Below, in pieces: positions 27,101-35,939 of a DNA stretch of 64,000 nucleotides. The first letter of the stretch is position 1, and each line of letters starts with the position of its first letter. The translations under genes were made by a program, and so were the position numbers. Below the pieces are notes generated by a model. It did not search any database and was not told the DNA's origin. It saw only the letters and a list, made by a program, of their open reading frames with translations. This DNA comes from Daejeonella sp. H1SJ63 (GTDB taxonomy: Bacteria > Bacteroidota > Bacteroidia > Sphingobacteriales > Sphingobacteriaceae): assembly GCF_029360775.1 (NCBI RefSeq), contig NZ_JARKMZ010000036.1, forward strand, positions 1-64,000. Reading direction: 5' to 3'.

Positions 27101-30100
27101 GAAGGTGCTACGTTTGTTCTTGAAATACTTGTTCCTGTAGCAGTAAATCCTAAAGGTCCGGTCCAGGTATAGGTTGCCAGAGGATTCGGATTCTGTACAG
27201 ACAAGACGATGGTGCTGCCTTCGCAGGTCGAAGAAGTATAAGGATTAAGGGCAGGCATTGGTGGTGCACCCGGACTGGAGATAGATAAAATTGGTCCGGC
27301 GATCACACATCCAGAAGCATTTCTTACCATCACAGAATAACTGCCGGCAGCTAATCTTGTAAAGGAGCCGTCATTTTGAATAAATGTACTTCCTCCATCG
27401 ATAGAATATTCAAGCGGAGCAGCCCCTGAAGCTTTGATGGTTATACTTCCGTCTGCAGCGTCGCAAACTGTCTCATTTACGGCCACAGCAGAATTGATCA
27501 CCGGTTGAGGGTTGATCGTTATAGTATATGATGACGGAGGCCCGGTACATCCGTTGATAGAAGGGGTTACAGTAATGGTTGTTGTAACAGGCGATGTTGC
27601 GGTATTCACAGCGGTGAAGCTGGGTACATTCCCTGTTCCGCTTGCCGCCAGTCCGATGGTGCTATTGGAATTGGTCCAGGTATAGGTAGCGCCTGCCGGA
27701 CTGCTGCTGAAACTGGAAGAGCTGACCGTTGCTCCGGCACATACAGTAAATCCTGACGGCAGGTTTACAATGGGTTGTGGACTCGCTGTTATTGTATAAG
27801 AAGAAGGGAGCCCTGCACAACCATTAAGGTACGGTGTTACAATAATTGTTGCACTGATACTGTTTGTTCCTGAATTAACAGCTGTGAAAGATGGTACATT
27901 TCCGGTACCACTTGCTGCCAGTCCGATAGCAGTGTTGGAGTTGGTCCAGGTATAGGTAACCCCTGCCGAACTGCTGCTGAAGTTAGATGCGGCCACATTA
28001 GCTCCACCACAAACGGTGAAATTATCAGGCACATTCACCCTCGGTAAGGGATTGACAGTAATGGTATAGGTAGTCGGAGGTCCGGTACAGCCATTAAAAT
28101 AAGGTGTAACAGTAATTGTTGCACTGATACTGCCGGTTCCTGAATTAATTGCTGTGAATGATGGAAGATTTCCGCTTCCAGCCGCCGCCAGTCCGATTGC
28201 GGTATTGGAGTTGGTCCAGGTAAAGGTAGCACCGGGTTGATTACTGCTAAATATCGGAGAACCTACCATTATCCCTGAACAAACAGCAAAGCTTGCAGGT
28301 ACAGAAACTGTAATTTGCGGGTTTACTGTAATGGTATAGGAAGACGCTGGCCCAGCACAACCATTCAGAATAGGTGTTACCGTAATTGTTGCAGTAACAG
28401 GTGCCGATGAATTATTCGCTGCAGTGAAGCTGGGAACATTTCCTGTTCCGCTTGCTGCCAGCCCGATAGCCGTATTGGAATTGGTCCAGGTGTAGGTTGC
28501 GCCAGCAGGAGTACTTGCAAAACTGCTGATCGGAACCGTTGTACCTGCACAATAGAGCATGTTGGATGGTAAGGTAACTACAGGCAGGGGACTAACTATT
28601 AATGAAATAACTTTTGCACCACTTACGCAGGAACCGATACTTGCCGTTACTGCATAATCTCCTGACATTGATGGATTGGCATAAGGTCTGGAGATACTTG
28701 TCCCGGTAGCAGTAAATCCTAATGGTCCGGTCCAGTTATAGGTTGCCAGCGGGTTTGGATTTTGTATAGATAAAACTAAAGTACTTCCTTCACAAACCGG
28801 AGATGTAAACGGGGTAATAGTAGGGATTGGTGGTGCTCCCGGACTGGATACAGACAAAGTTGGTCCTATCAGTATACATCCATTGGCATTCCGTACTCTT
28901 ACTGCATAGCTTCCTGCCATTAAACCGGTGAATTTTCCACCATTCTGAAGATATGTACTTCCACCGTCAATTGAATATTCCAGCGGGCCGGCTCCGGTGG
29001 CTGATATGGTTATTTTTCCATCACTTGCATCACAAAACGTTTCATTAACCACTACGGCAGAACTTAGCTGAGGATATGGATTAATCGTAATGGTGTATGA
29101 AGATGGTGGCCCCGCACAGCCATTCAGGTAAGGTATTACTGTAATAGTTGCAGTTTGAGGTGATGCGGTATTGTTTAAAGCAGTAAAGCTGGGCACATTA
29201 CCTGCTCCACTTGCAGCCAGCCCTATAGAAGTGTTCGAATTAACCCAGGTAAAGGTAGCACCGGCCGGACTGCTGCTAAAGTTTGAAGGTGAAATTGTTT
29301 CACCCGCACATACCGTAAAGTTGTTAGGCAGGATAACGGCTGGTTGTGGATTAACGGTTATCGTAAAACTTGAGCTCGGACCTACACATCCATTGAGGGT
29401 GGGGGTTACGGTTATGATAGAACTGATAGAAGCAGTAGTATTGTTTACAGGGGTAAAGGCAGGTAAATTCCCTGTTCCGCTTGCTGCCAGTCCTATGGCA
29501 GTATTTGAATTAGTCCAGCTATAAGTTGCTCCGCCCGGTATACTGCTGAATGTTTTTGCCGTTGTTAAAGTTCCTGCACAGACCGAATAATCGGCAGGAA
29601 CATTTACTTTAGGTAAAGGATTTACTGTAATAGTATAGGTGGTTGATGGTCCGGTACATCCGTTAACTGTTGGGATTACAGTAATAGTTGCACTGATACT
29701 TGTGTTACCCGTATTTACAGCAGTAAAAGAAGGTACGTTTCCACTTCCGCTCGAAGTCAGTCCTATTGCAGTATTGGAATTTGTCCAGGTATAAGTAGCT
29801 CCGGCAGGGGTGCTGCTGAAATTACTTGCCGGTATCGTTGTACCTACACAGAAACTCTGATTTGCAGGTACTGAAACAACAGGAAGAGGGTTAACCGTAA
29901 TGGTATAACTTGCTGTCGGGCCGGTACAACCATTAAGTTTAGGGGTTATTGTGATTGTTGCAGTAATCGGTGCTGATGTGGTGTTAACCGCTGTAAATGT
30001 TGGCATATCGCCTGAACCGCTTGCTGCCAGTCCGATGGCTGTATTAGAATTGGTCCAGGTGTAAGTTGCTCCTGCAGGGGTGCTGGTGAAGCTTCCAACC

Positions 30101-32160
30101 GGAATAGTTGCACCGGTACAATAGGTCATATTTGCGGGTACCGTAGCAATTGGAAGTTGACTAACATTCAGTTCAATAATTCTGGCATCGCTCACACAGG
30201 AACCGATTTGAGCAGTTACCGCATAATTTCCAGACATGGATGGTGTTACATTTGGACGTGAAATACTTGTTCCCGTCGCGGTAAATCCTAAAGGTCCGGT
30301 CCAGTAATAGGTAGCCAGAGGATTCGGGTTTTGTATGGATAAAACCATCGTACTTCCTTCACAAACAGGATTTGTGAATGGGTTAATATTTGGAACCGGC
30401 GGGGCTCCCGGACTGGAGATGGATAAGGTCGGTCCGGCAATCACACATCCCGAAGCATTTTTTACCATCACAGAATAACTGCCGGCCGCCAGCCCGGTAA
30501 AAGAACCGCCATTCTGAATAAATGTACTTCCTCCGTCGATGGAATATTCGAGCGGAGCGGCACCGGAAGCAGTAATGCTGATGCTACCGTCACTTGCATC
30601 ACAATACGTCTCATTTACGGCAACAGCAGAGTTTATTACCGGTAAAGGATTAATTGTAATGGTATAGGTTGAGGGCGGCCCGGTACATCCGTTAATAGTT
30701 GGGGTTACAGTAATGGTTGCTGTAACCGGTGAAGTTGTCGTATTCACAGCAGTGAAGCTGGGCACGTTGCCTGTCCCGCTTGCTGCCAGTCCAATGCTGG
30801 TATTGGAATTGGTCCAGGTATAGGTAGCACCTGCCGGACTGCTGCTGAAACTGGAGGAGCTGACTGTTGCACCGGCACATACAGTAAATCCTGCCGGCAG
30901 GATTACTGTGGGCTGTGGCTTAACTGTTATGGTGTATGAAGATGTTGGACCCGCACAATTATTAAAGTAAGGTGTTACAATAATTGTTGCACTGATGTTA
31001 CTTGTGCCGGTGTTAATAGCTGTGAATGCAGGCACATTTCCGCTGCCGCTCGCAGGTAGTCCGATGGCTGTATTGGAATTGGTCCAGGTATATGTAGCTC
31101 CTGATGGAGTACTGCTGAAACTGCTTTCAGCGATATTTGCACCGGCGCAAATGGTAAAGTTTGCCGGAACAGTTGCTACCGGCATTGAATTTACAGTTAA
31201 AGTTGCAGCCGTAGAAGTGCTTGATCCGCAGGCATTGCTAACAATCACATCATAAGATCCGGCATCAGTGAATGCAACAGCAGCGATGCTTAATGTTGCT
31301 GAAGTTTGGCCGGAAACATTTACACCATTTTTGCGCCACTGATAGGTAACCGGAAGTACACTGGTAACAGAAACGCTCATTGTGAGCCCAGAGCCAAGGC
31401 ATAAAATCTGGTTTGCCGGACTGGTGATAATCGGACTGGAGTTAACGGTTACACAGAAAGTACTTGAATATTTATCCAGATCATCAATAACTCCTGCAGT
31501 TCCACCACAGATATTATCAACTAACGCTCTGTAACATCTTGACTCAGTCAGGTTAGTATAGTCAAGTGTGTTTGAGTACTCACCAGGATTTATATTTTTA
31601 ACTACCGTCCAGTTTTCAGTTCCTGCAGGGGCAGACTCCCATCTCAACACAGGCCCTGTATTTCCGGTTATCATCAGCGTACCACTTGCAGGGGAACAAT
31701 AAGTTGCCGTACCGGATATTGTTCCTCCTGAAACACTTGATTGACTTTGAGCATAATACAGATATACAGGTTCCGAAGTGCTGGTACATACCGGTGAACT
31801 ATCATCTACAATCCTTCTGATTCTGTAATCTCCTGAAGCAAAGGCATTCTTGTTTAATATGAAACTGGTAATATCGTTTTTAGAAAGTTCGGATGTTGTG
31901 ATGGGAGAATTAGAATCATTGACAATCGCGGAATATGGAACACCACTGAAAGATACTTCCCATCGATAGGTTTGACCATTACCCGGAATAGCAGAGTCCG
32001 GTTTAATGGCCTGATAACTATTATTTCCGCATGCTGTATTGTAAATAGGCTGCCCGCCGATAAATTTTACACTGTTAGGAATACACTGAGCGGATATTTT
32101 TGAATACCCGAGAGCAGTAATGAAAAAGAATAAGATTAATTTCCGGTAAATTAACTTCAT
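21151..32160 (-). CDS. Giant modular T9SS type B surface adhesin
   Basis: A 3669-residue exported protein. Order from the N terminus: signal peptide; an Ig-like region; then 20 PKD-like modules of about 90 residues, each with an (A/T)(T/S)(Y/F)TWTNSNTAIGL core and a closing YTITVNPLP. Five cassettes of one SprB-like plus one Ig-like domain are spaced between them. Four more SprB repeats follow (DVSCYGDNTGSI type), then a cadherin/Ig-like domain (PPVAVND), a Calx-beta domain, and a gliding-motility-associated C-terminal domain (SPNDDGIGNDFF ... FNRWGNQVF ... KGYMILKR). The last marks type IX secretion and cell-surface anchoring. Likely role: adhesion or gliding surface protein. One intact frame of 11 kb with near-identical modules argues for selection on length. 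Confidence 0.93.
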   Translation of the reverse strand: MKLIYRKLILFFFITALGYSKISAQCIPNSVKFIGGQPIYNTACGNNSYQAIKPDSAIPGNGQTYRWEVSFSGVPYSAIVNDSNSPITTSELSKNDITSFILNKNAFASGDYRIRRIVDDSSPVCTSTSEPVYLYYAQSQSSVSGGTISGTATYCSPASGTLMITGNTGPVLRWESAPAGTENWTVVKNINPGEYSNTLDYTNLTESRCYRALVDNICGGTAGVIDDLDKYSSTFCVTVNSSPIITSPANQILCLGSGLTMSVSVTSVLPVTYQWRKNGVNVSGQTSATLSIAAVAFTDAGSYDVIVSNACGSSTSTAATLTVNSMPVATVPANFTICAGANIAESSFSSTPSGATYTWTNSNTAIGLPASGSGNVPAFTAINTGTSNISATIIVTPYFNNCAGPTSSYTITVKPQPTVILPAGFTVCAGATVSSSSFSSSPAGATYTWTNSNTSIGLAASGTGNVPSFTAVNTTTSPVTATITVTPTINGCTGPPSTYTITINPLPVINSAVAVNETYCDASDGSISITASGAAPLEYSIDGGSTFIQNGGSFTGLAAGSYSVMVKNASGCVIAGPTLSISSPGAPPVPNINPFTNPVCEGSTMVLSIQNPNPLATYYWTGPLGFTATGTSISRPNVTPSMSGNYAVTAQIGSCVSDARIIELNVSQLPIATVPANMTYCTGATIPVGSFTSTPAGATYTWTNSNTAIGLAASGSGDMPTFTAVNTTSAPITATITITPKLNGCTGPTASYTITVNPLPVVSVPANQSFCVGTTIPASNFSSTPAGATYTWTNSNTAIGLTSSGSGNVPSFTAVNTGNTSISATITVIPTVNGCTGPSTTYTITVNPLPKVNVPADYSVCAGTLTTAKTFSSIPGGATYSWTNSNTAIGLAASGTGNLPAFTPVNNTTASISSIITVTPTLNGCVGPSSSFTITVNPQPAVILPNNFTVCAGETISPSNFSSSPAGATFTWVNSNTSIGLAASGAGNVPSFTALNNTASPQTATITVIPYLNGCAGPPSSYTITINPYPQLSSAVVVNETFCDASDGKITISATGAGPLEYSIDGGSTYLQNGGKFTGLMAGSYAVRVRNANGCILIGPTLSVSSPGAPPIPTITPFTSPVCEGSTLVLSIQNPNPLATYNWTGPLGFTATGTSISRPYANPSMSGDYAVTASIGSCVSGAKVISLIVSPLPVVTLPSNMLYCAGTTVPISSFASTPAGATYTWTNSNTAIGLAASGTGNVPSFTAANNSSAPVTATITVTPILNGCAGPASSYTITVNPQITVSVPASFAVCSGIMVGSPIFSSNQPGATFTWTNSNTAIGLAAAGSGNLPSFTAINSGTGSISATITVTPYFNGCTGPPTTYTITVNPLPRVNVPDNFTVCGGANVAASNFSSSSAGVTYTWTNSNTAIGLAASGTGNVPSFTAVNSGTNSISATIIVTPYLNGCAGLPSSYTITASPQPIVNLPSGFTVCAGATVSSSSFSSSPAGATYTWTNSNSTIGLAASGTGNVPSFTAVNTATSPVTTTITVTPSINGCTGPPSSYTITINPQPVINSAVAVNETVCDAADGSITIKASGAAPLEYSIDGGSTFIQNDGSFTRLAAGSYSVMVRNASGCVIAGPILSISSPGAPPMPALNPYTSSTCEGSTIVLSVQNPNPLATYTWTGPLGFTATGTSISRTNVAPSMSGNYAVTARIGSCVSAAKIIAIAVKPLPIATVPANMTYCAGATIPISSFTSTPAGATYTWTNSNTAIGLPASGSGDMPTFTAVNTTSATITATITITPVLNGCTGPAVSFTITVNPLPVISAIANQNVCSGATIPASNFISTPAGATYTWTNSNTAIGLASSGSGNVPSFTAINNGTASISSNITVTPYFNGCSGPSVTYTITVNPLPKVNVPIDYTLCAGTSVDITAFSSSSAGTTFTWTNSNTSIGLAASGSGNLPAFTAINYTSAPISTTITVTPTLNGCAGPSSSYTITINPLPEVIVPGSFIICAGATVSAQNFGSTPAGASFTWTNSNTSIGLPANGTGNVPSFTAVNNTSSPITATITVVPRLNGCAGPAKTYTITINPQPIISGISNSIVCAGEIIESSNFTSNIQGTTYRWTNSNTAIGLAASGTGNVPSFTALNSSVFAVSATITVTPVLNGCSGTPVKYTITINPLPVITSAVATAESQCDFKDGTIIISASGMQPLEYSIDGGSTFIRNNGNFTGLPAGSYSVMVRNAGGCIISGPTLSVSSPDAPPPPSVNTYANPVCEGTTLILSVKNPNPLAIYTWTGPLGFKAIGASITRPDSDPSMSGTYAVTATLNSCVSDSHSFDIVVSPLPTLTVPQNQTYCKGVPIPENILSSTPSGANFTWTNSRPEIGLAAGGSGNIPAFVATNNTNLPIIAIITITPTLNGCTGKTYTYTITVNPLPVIKVPASSVICADEIVPSSNFTSNISGTSYSWTNSNTAIGLAASGTGNVPSFKAANLTGSVITAVITVIPTVNGCKGEAISYSITVNPLPIISAAIATNETICNIKDGTITITASGTQPLEYSVDGGNTFVQNGGNFTGLEAGSYPVVVRNSNGCLAIGPILSISSPGAPPSPSVNTYSPICAGEPLVLSVLNPDPQITYKWVGPKGFTAIGPSVTRPNSDPSMSGNYAVTAMLNSCVSIARVFEVKINPAPALVVPESLTYCNGAAIPESYFYSTPPGATITWTNSRPEIGLPASGTGNVPSFNAINNTDLPITAVITVVPTLDGCQGPEHNFTITINPTPRVIVPADLILCAGTKSSVINFSSNTPGTTYTWTGSNLSIGLAASGSGEIPVFTAANKSTSIIQSIITVTPILNGCQGPSSSFTISVKPLPRLSNTSLSQSLCTGSNSKEVLLTSDIPGTSFTWTSDAPSGLEGYAIRGTNKIPVQTLINTKSVPDTITYTIIPTYDGCAGPASKYTIIIHPLPTATISGGKTACYGSTSTLNVKLTGLAPWTITYTDGKTPVTISRIGNSNFTFNVTSDSTRTYKILSVSDGLSCTNTGTGTATIVQPSAAIKATATSIDINCYGENTGAIQVGTVTGGFGTYEYSIDRGKTWQSNKKFSGLASGTYQVYVRDAQYPECITLIAPDILISQPESPISLKYILTDVSCYGDNTGSINTTPEGGTAPYTYRWSNGQITRDLKNLTAGTYTLTITDSKGCSYTESITIKQPAAPIKISYTKTDVSCFGGKDGSIDVKVTGGVLPYSFKWSNNQTSEDLQNLAPNISYALTVIDANGCSAIQIINIAEPEILKATLNVRNTICKSSVDGTITAEITGGTKPYNLIWKGIASKENTINNLKPGVYELLVTDAKGCTLSISGEVMAGNCPPVAVNDLFKTDEEIPVSGSVALNDYDREKEAISFTLISTAQNGTISFNSEGQFTYTPNVGFWGIETVTYRVCNTTGMCETAKLIIDVIPNTIVNLTPAQSSVSEGRKTAVTARLIRPFRSDVTIRIAYKGTATNNRDYALLDQYREIRIPKGKITTTQKITIAALTDDEKEGTENINISISSTSDPLVRIGTGAVVNILDIYPPVDTDPATLNNNLPANNDIRPDPLLSPNDDGIGNDFFKIDNIISFPDNEVLIFNRWGNQVFKINGYNESDRVFKGFANTGLLSNTNSPLVDGVYYYLITTKRTVNGQKITSMNKGYMILKR
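23330..31190 (-). repeat. Coding repeat array of the giant adhesin
   Basis: Twenty PKD-like modules of about 270 bases each, many nearly identical at DNA level, with five interposed SprB-plus-Ig cassettes of about 490 bases near 30.2-30.65, 28.6-29.1, 27.0-27.5, 25.2-25.7 and 24.15-24.65 kb. Distances between cassettes (about 1570, 1570, 1840 and 1030 bases) fit 4, 4, 5 and 2 modules exactly. Boundaries are approximate. Confidence 0.85.
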
Positions 32161-32431
32161 ACTGCATTTATGAAATATTATAGAGTCTTCATTGATTTTA
32201 TATGTACGTAAAGTTGTGGTTAAATGTTACCGGAATTGTATTTTAATTAGGAACAAATAGTCATTCAGGCTATTGTTAAAAAAGATCATCGGGGATCTTA
32301 AATGAAAAGGCAATTCTGAATTTAAGATACTATTGAGAACAGGATGAATTTGAAGGTCAGCCTGAGATTAACGACGAATATTTCTGTTTCTGGTGTTCAA
32401 TTTGAAAATCCGGATATAAAAGAGGATCAGA

Positions 32432-32860
32432 TTATGAATATGAAAGGTTTGACATGGAAAGATTTTGGAGATATTCAGTGCTTAAAGATGTGGTCAGAAA
32501 GTCAATTACAAAGGGATATTGTTTTGCCCGTTCGTAATCTGCTTCATTAACTGAATTAGATGTAATAATTATTCTGGCATTCTTAAAATGTGGCCAGATG
32601 TCTGCTGAAAAGTGATGCAGAAATTCCCATCCATCCATAACCGGCATGTGCAAATCAAGAAAGATAAGCCAGGGATAACTGTTAGATGTCAGGGTATTTT
32701 CGCTGATCAGATTTTTGCAATAATCAAGTCCTATCTTACCGTCCAGTGCTGTAATTACCTCTTCTGAAATACTTGATTTATTCAGAATCCGATTCTGAAT
32801 AAATAATGTTAATTCATTATCGTTGATACAAAGTATTCCTTTTAATCGTTCAGCATGCAT
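32432..32860 (-). CDS. Degenerate single-domain response regulator
   Basis: A 142-residue receiver domain with no output domain. The phosphate-accepting Asp69 is present in FLDLHMPVMDG, and the Thr/Ser switch region ITSN is intact. However, the acidic pair usually found after the first strand is reduced (CINDNE in place of VDDD-like), and the conserved Lys near the end is missing (FLTTSL where FLTKPL is usual). Phospho-signalling may thus be weak or altered. The partner kinase is unknown. It lies upstream of the giant adhesin on the same strand, about 270 bases away. Confidence 0.82.
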   Translation of the reverse strand: MHAERLKGILCINDNELTLFIQNRILNKSSISEEVITALDGKIGLDYCKNLISENTLTSNSYPWLIFLDLHMPVMDGWEFLHHFSADIWPHFKNARIIITSNSVNEADYERAKQYPFVIDFLTTSLSTEYLQNLSMSNLSYS

Positions 32861-33033
32861 ACAATCCAGTAAATATTAATGTGTTCTTATTTACGTTGAT
32901 TGAGAAAAAAAGTTTCATTCAACTTAAATTTATAAATCAGAAGGCCCTTCTGGTATTAGCCCTGCAATATGCATTCAATAAATAATGAAAAACATAAAAT
33001 CTATATTGATTTTGCTATTTTTGAGAAACGCTC

Positions 33034-35844
33034 ATGATGAAGACCCTTTTATTGCTTTTGTGCTGCTTACTTGTTATTACGGCGTTTGCGCAAAATGGTC
33101 CTGACTCCGGGAAGAAAACTTCATTTAAGTTGCCTCAGGGTGTAACTGAGAAGGATTATTTACCGGGTGTTGTTATTGTTAAATTCAAGAAAGGTAGTAC
33201 GTCGGGTCAGATTAATTCAGTTAGTTCTTCTTTTATATCCAGGCAAGTGGCAGGCAAAACTGCCGATGCCGGTCAGATCAGCCGGGTCTTTAAGAACTCA
33301 ATCAAGGCTCAGACAGCAGAGCCAATACAACGCAGGGTGATCGAAGATACGATAGGACTTGACAGAGTCTATCATTTAAAGTTCGATCCGGCAACCGGCG
33401 TTGAGAAGGTAATCAATGAATTACTTAAAAATCCTCTGATTGAATATGCAGAACCAAGTTATGTTTATTACGCATCTTATATCCCTAATGATCCTTTTTA
33501 TTCCGGCAATCAGGCTTATCTCAGGCAGGTAAAGGCAGAGCAGTCGTGGGATCTGATACGTAATTCATCGAATACCATCATTGCCATTGTAGACACGGGT
33601 ACTGATATGGATCATGCAGATCTTAAGGCAAATATTCTCTCCCCTGGAATAGATCTTGTGGGTGCAGACTTTGCCAATTCAATTGAAGATAATGATCCGG
33701 ATGTAAAAAGTGACTCTGCCGGTCATGGTGTAATGGTAAGCGGTATTGCCTCTGCAATTTCCAACAATGGTTTTGGTATTGCCAGTCTGGCATCAGATGC
33801 TAAATTAATGATAGTGAAAGTTTCTGCAGATAATAGAGCAAGAACGATTTACAGAGGCTATGAAGGGATTAAATATGCTGCAGATAATGGGGCACATATT
33901 ATAAACTGCTCCTGGGGCGGGCCAGCCGGAGGATTCTTCGGACAGGATATCATTAATTATGCTTTTTCAAAAGGATGTATGGTCATAGCCGCAGCCGGAA
34001 ATTCAAGCTCTTCCCAAATTGATTATCCTGCTGCATTTCAGGGGGTAATTGCTGTGGCCAGTGTAGATATAAATGATAAAAAGAGTAGTTTTTCTAATTA
34101 TGGGAATTCTGTAACCCTCTCAGCTCCCGGTGAGATATTTACCACATCAAACGGAAATAAATTTACTAATACTCAGGGAACATCTTTTTCGACACCTTTA
34201 GTTTCAAGTGCCGCAGCATTGGTTAGGTCGAAATTTCCTCAATATGATATGTTTCAGATTGGGGAACAATTGAGGGTTACAGCAGATAATATTGATTCTG
34301 ATAATCCTGCATACGCAGGTCAGATGGGTACAGGCCGTCTGAATGTATTTCGTGCTCTTACTGAAAATTTACCATCTATAAGATATCAGAATATTACACT
34401 GGTCGACAAGGGTAAGGGTGCAATCCCGGTTGGAGATACGCTGAAAATATTTCTGGATATTGAGAATTTCCTGTCGCCTGTTTCCGGCTTAACAATAAAA
34501 CTGAGTACAGCTAATCCTAATATTCAGGTCATTAATGAGCAGTTAATACTTGAAAGTATTGGCACAAAAGAACTAAAGACGATTGGCCCTTTTCAGGTAT
34601 TTATAAAACCCGGGGTCACAGATAATGAGCCGGTTGATTTTAAGCTGACTTATACTTCAGGGACTACCTATTCCAGTTCAGAACAATTTCAGGTCCTGGT
34701 TGCCCGCGATTTTTTAAATGTTGAAGTTAATCAGGTTTCATCAACAATAACCAGTAACGGGCGCATTGGATACAGAGATTTTTTAGCTCAAAATGGTTTG
34801 GGTTTTATGTATAAGTCTGAGCCAATGTTATTCGAAGCCTCACTGATGATAGGAAACTCTCCAACCGCAGTTTCAAATAATGTAAGATCTCAATCTGGCG
34901 AATCTGACGAGCATTTTATTAAACATGTACGTGTTTTCAATGATACCGATCCCGCGTCAGCATTTCTGGCACGTTCGGAGTTTGATGACTCAGGAAATCC
35001 GGGTCGTTTAGGTTTGAATATCAAACATAATGTAAGGGCATTTTCTGCAGCACCGGATGATAAATACATCATTGCTGAGTATGAAATTCAAAATACCGGT
35101 CTGAATACATTAAATGGGGTATATGCCGGTCTATTTACAGATTGGGATTTAGACCTCAATGGTAGTGATGTGACAAAATATGATGCGGTTAACAGATTGG
35201 CCTATGCTTTCGGTAAGTTTGGGAAAACTCCTTATGCCGGGGTGAAACTACTCAGTAAGAGCATACAGGCAGTATATTATCCTATGACTTATTTAGTTAA
35301 TGGTGATCCTCTTGAAAGTGACAATGAATTTACTTTAGCTGAGAAATACCAGGCCCTTTCAAGCGGAATAAAGGCTATGGGTCTTGGCGATAATGCTGCA
35401 AATGGCTATGATATATCGTTTGTCAGTGGTTATGGCCCATTCAATCTTCCTGTTAATGGCAATGCTAAAGTTGCATTTGCATTGATAGGAGGCGATTCAT
35501 TAAGCGATCTGCAGGCAAGTGCTGTTGCAGCTCAAACTAAGTATGATGAATTGAACAAAACTCCGGTGATAGGTACTTCGGATAGTTTTGTTCTCAGGCA
35601 GAATTTCCCAAATCCGGTGGCAGATAAAACGGAAATCGATTTTAGTTTGGCGCGACCAGGATTAGTTAAGTTAGTATTGTTCAACGTAACGGGGCAGGCA
35701 GTCAGGGAATTGTTCAGAGGAAACCTTGCTGAAGGCTATTTTAGTGTTAGAGCCGATCTTTCCGGACTGGATCCGGGAGTATATCTTTATAAAATGATGT
35801 TTGAAGGTGAAGAAAAGACTCTGAAATTGCTGATTTCAAGATAG
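33034..35844 (+). CDS. Secreted subtilisin-like S8 protease with T9SS type A signal
   Basis: A 936-residue exported serine protease. Signal peptide (LLLLLCCLLVITAFAQ), then a propeptide-like region to about 165. The S8 domain at about 180-450 has Asp187 (AIVDTG), His231 (GHG) and Ser384 (GTSFSTP). Residues about 460-560 and 600-840 are beta-rich regions of unknown role. The last 80 residues are a T9SS type A sorting domain (LRQNFPNPVADKTEI ... LFNVTGQAV ... GVYLYKM). It is expected outside the cell or on its surface, degrading proteins. ATGs at 33034 and 33037 are both possible starts. It is transcribed divergently from the receiver gene. Confidence 0.92.
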   Translation: MMKTLLLLLCCLLVITAFAQNGPDSGKKTSFKLPQGVTEKDYLPGVVIVKFKKGSTSGQINSVSSSFISRQVAGKTADAGQISRVFKNSIKAQTAEPIQRRVIEDTIGLDRVYHLKFDPATGVEKVINELLKNPLIEYAEPSYVYYASYIPNDPFYSGNQAYLRQVKAEQSWDLIRNSSNTIIAIVDTGTDMDHADLKANILSPGIDLVGADFANSIEDNDPDVKSDSAGHGVMVSGIASAISNNGFGIASLASDAKLMIVKVSADNRARTIYRGYEGIKYAADNGAHIINCSWGGPAGGFFGQDIINYAFSKGCMVIAAAGNSSSSQIDYPAAFQGVIAVASVDINDKKSSFSNYGNSVTLSAPGEIFTTSNGNKFTNTQGTSFSTPLVSSAAALVRSKFPQYDMFQIGEQLRVTADNIDSDNPAYAGQMGTGRLNVFRALTENLPSIRYQNITLVDKGKGAIPVGDTLKIFLDIENFLSPVSGLTIKLSTANPNIQVINEQLILESIGTKELKTIGPFQVFIKPGVTDNEPVDFKLTYTSGTTYSSSEQFQVLVARDFLNVEVNQVSSTITSNGRIGYRDFLAQNGLGFMYKSEPMLFEASLMIGNSPTAVSNNVRSQSGESDEHFIKHVRVFNDTDPASAFLARSEFDDSGNPGRLGLNIKHNVRAFSAAPDDKYIIAEYEIQNTGLNTLNGVYAGLFTDWDLDLNGSDVTKYDAVNRLAYAFGKFGKTPYAGVKLLSKSIQAVYYPMTYLVNGDPLESDNEFTLAEKYQALSSGIKAMGLGDNAANGYDISFVSGYGPFNLPVNGNAKVAFALIGGDSLSDLQASAVAAQTKYDELNKTPVIGTSDSFVLRQNFPNPVADKTEIDFSLARPGLVKLVLFNVTGQAVRELFRGNLAEGYFSVRADLSGLDPGVYLYKMMFEGEEKTLKLLISR

Positions 35845-35939
35845 GATGTAATATTTTCTCTGCTTATCTCCTGAAAATTAAAAAATAATCTGATAGTTTG
35901 AAAATATGACAGAATGAGCTGCAGGTAAAATAAGCAGGC

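Noticed and set aside
23330-31190. Dense DNA repeats that could suggest a CRISPR array or satellite
   Set aside because: The repeats are about 270 bases and keep one reading frame across the whole array, encoding PKD-like modules. There are no short repeats with unique spacers.
21697-31255. Open frames on both strands inside the giant adhesin gene
   Set aside because: They are short by-products of the biased repetitive coding sequence and recur at the same phase in each module; none has a recognisable domain.
32344-32550. Small plus-strand ORF of 68 codons
   Set aside because: It overlaps the end of the receiver gene on the other strand, has no recognisable domain, and its composition looks non-coding.
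33016-33023. TATTTTTG promoter box before the subtilase
   Set aside because: It is only 11 bases before the start codon and has no -33 partner; the predicted leader would be almost absent.
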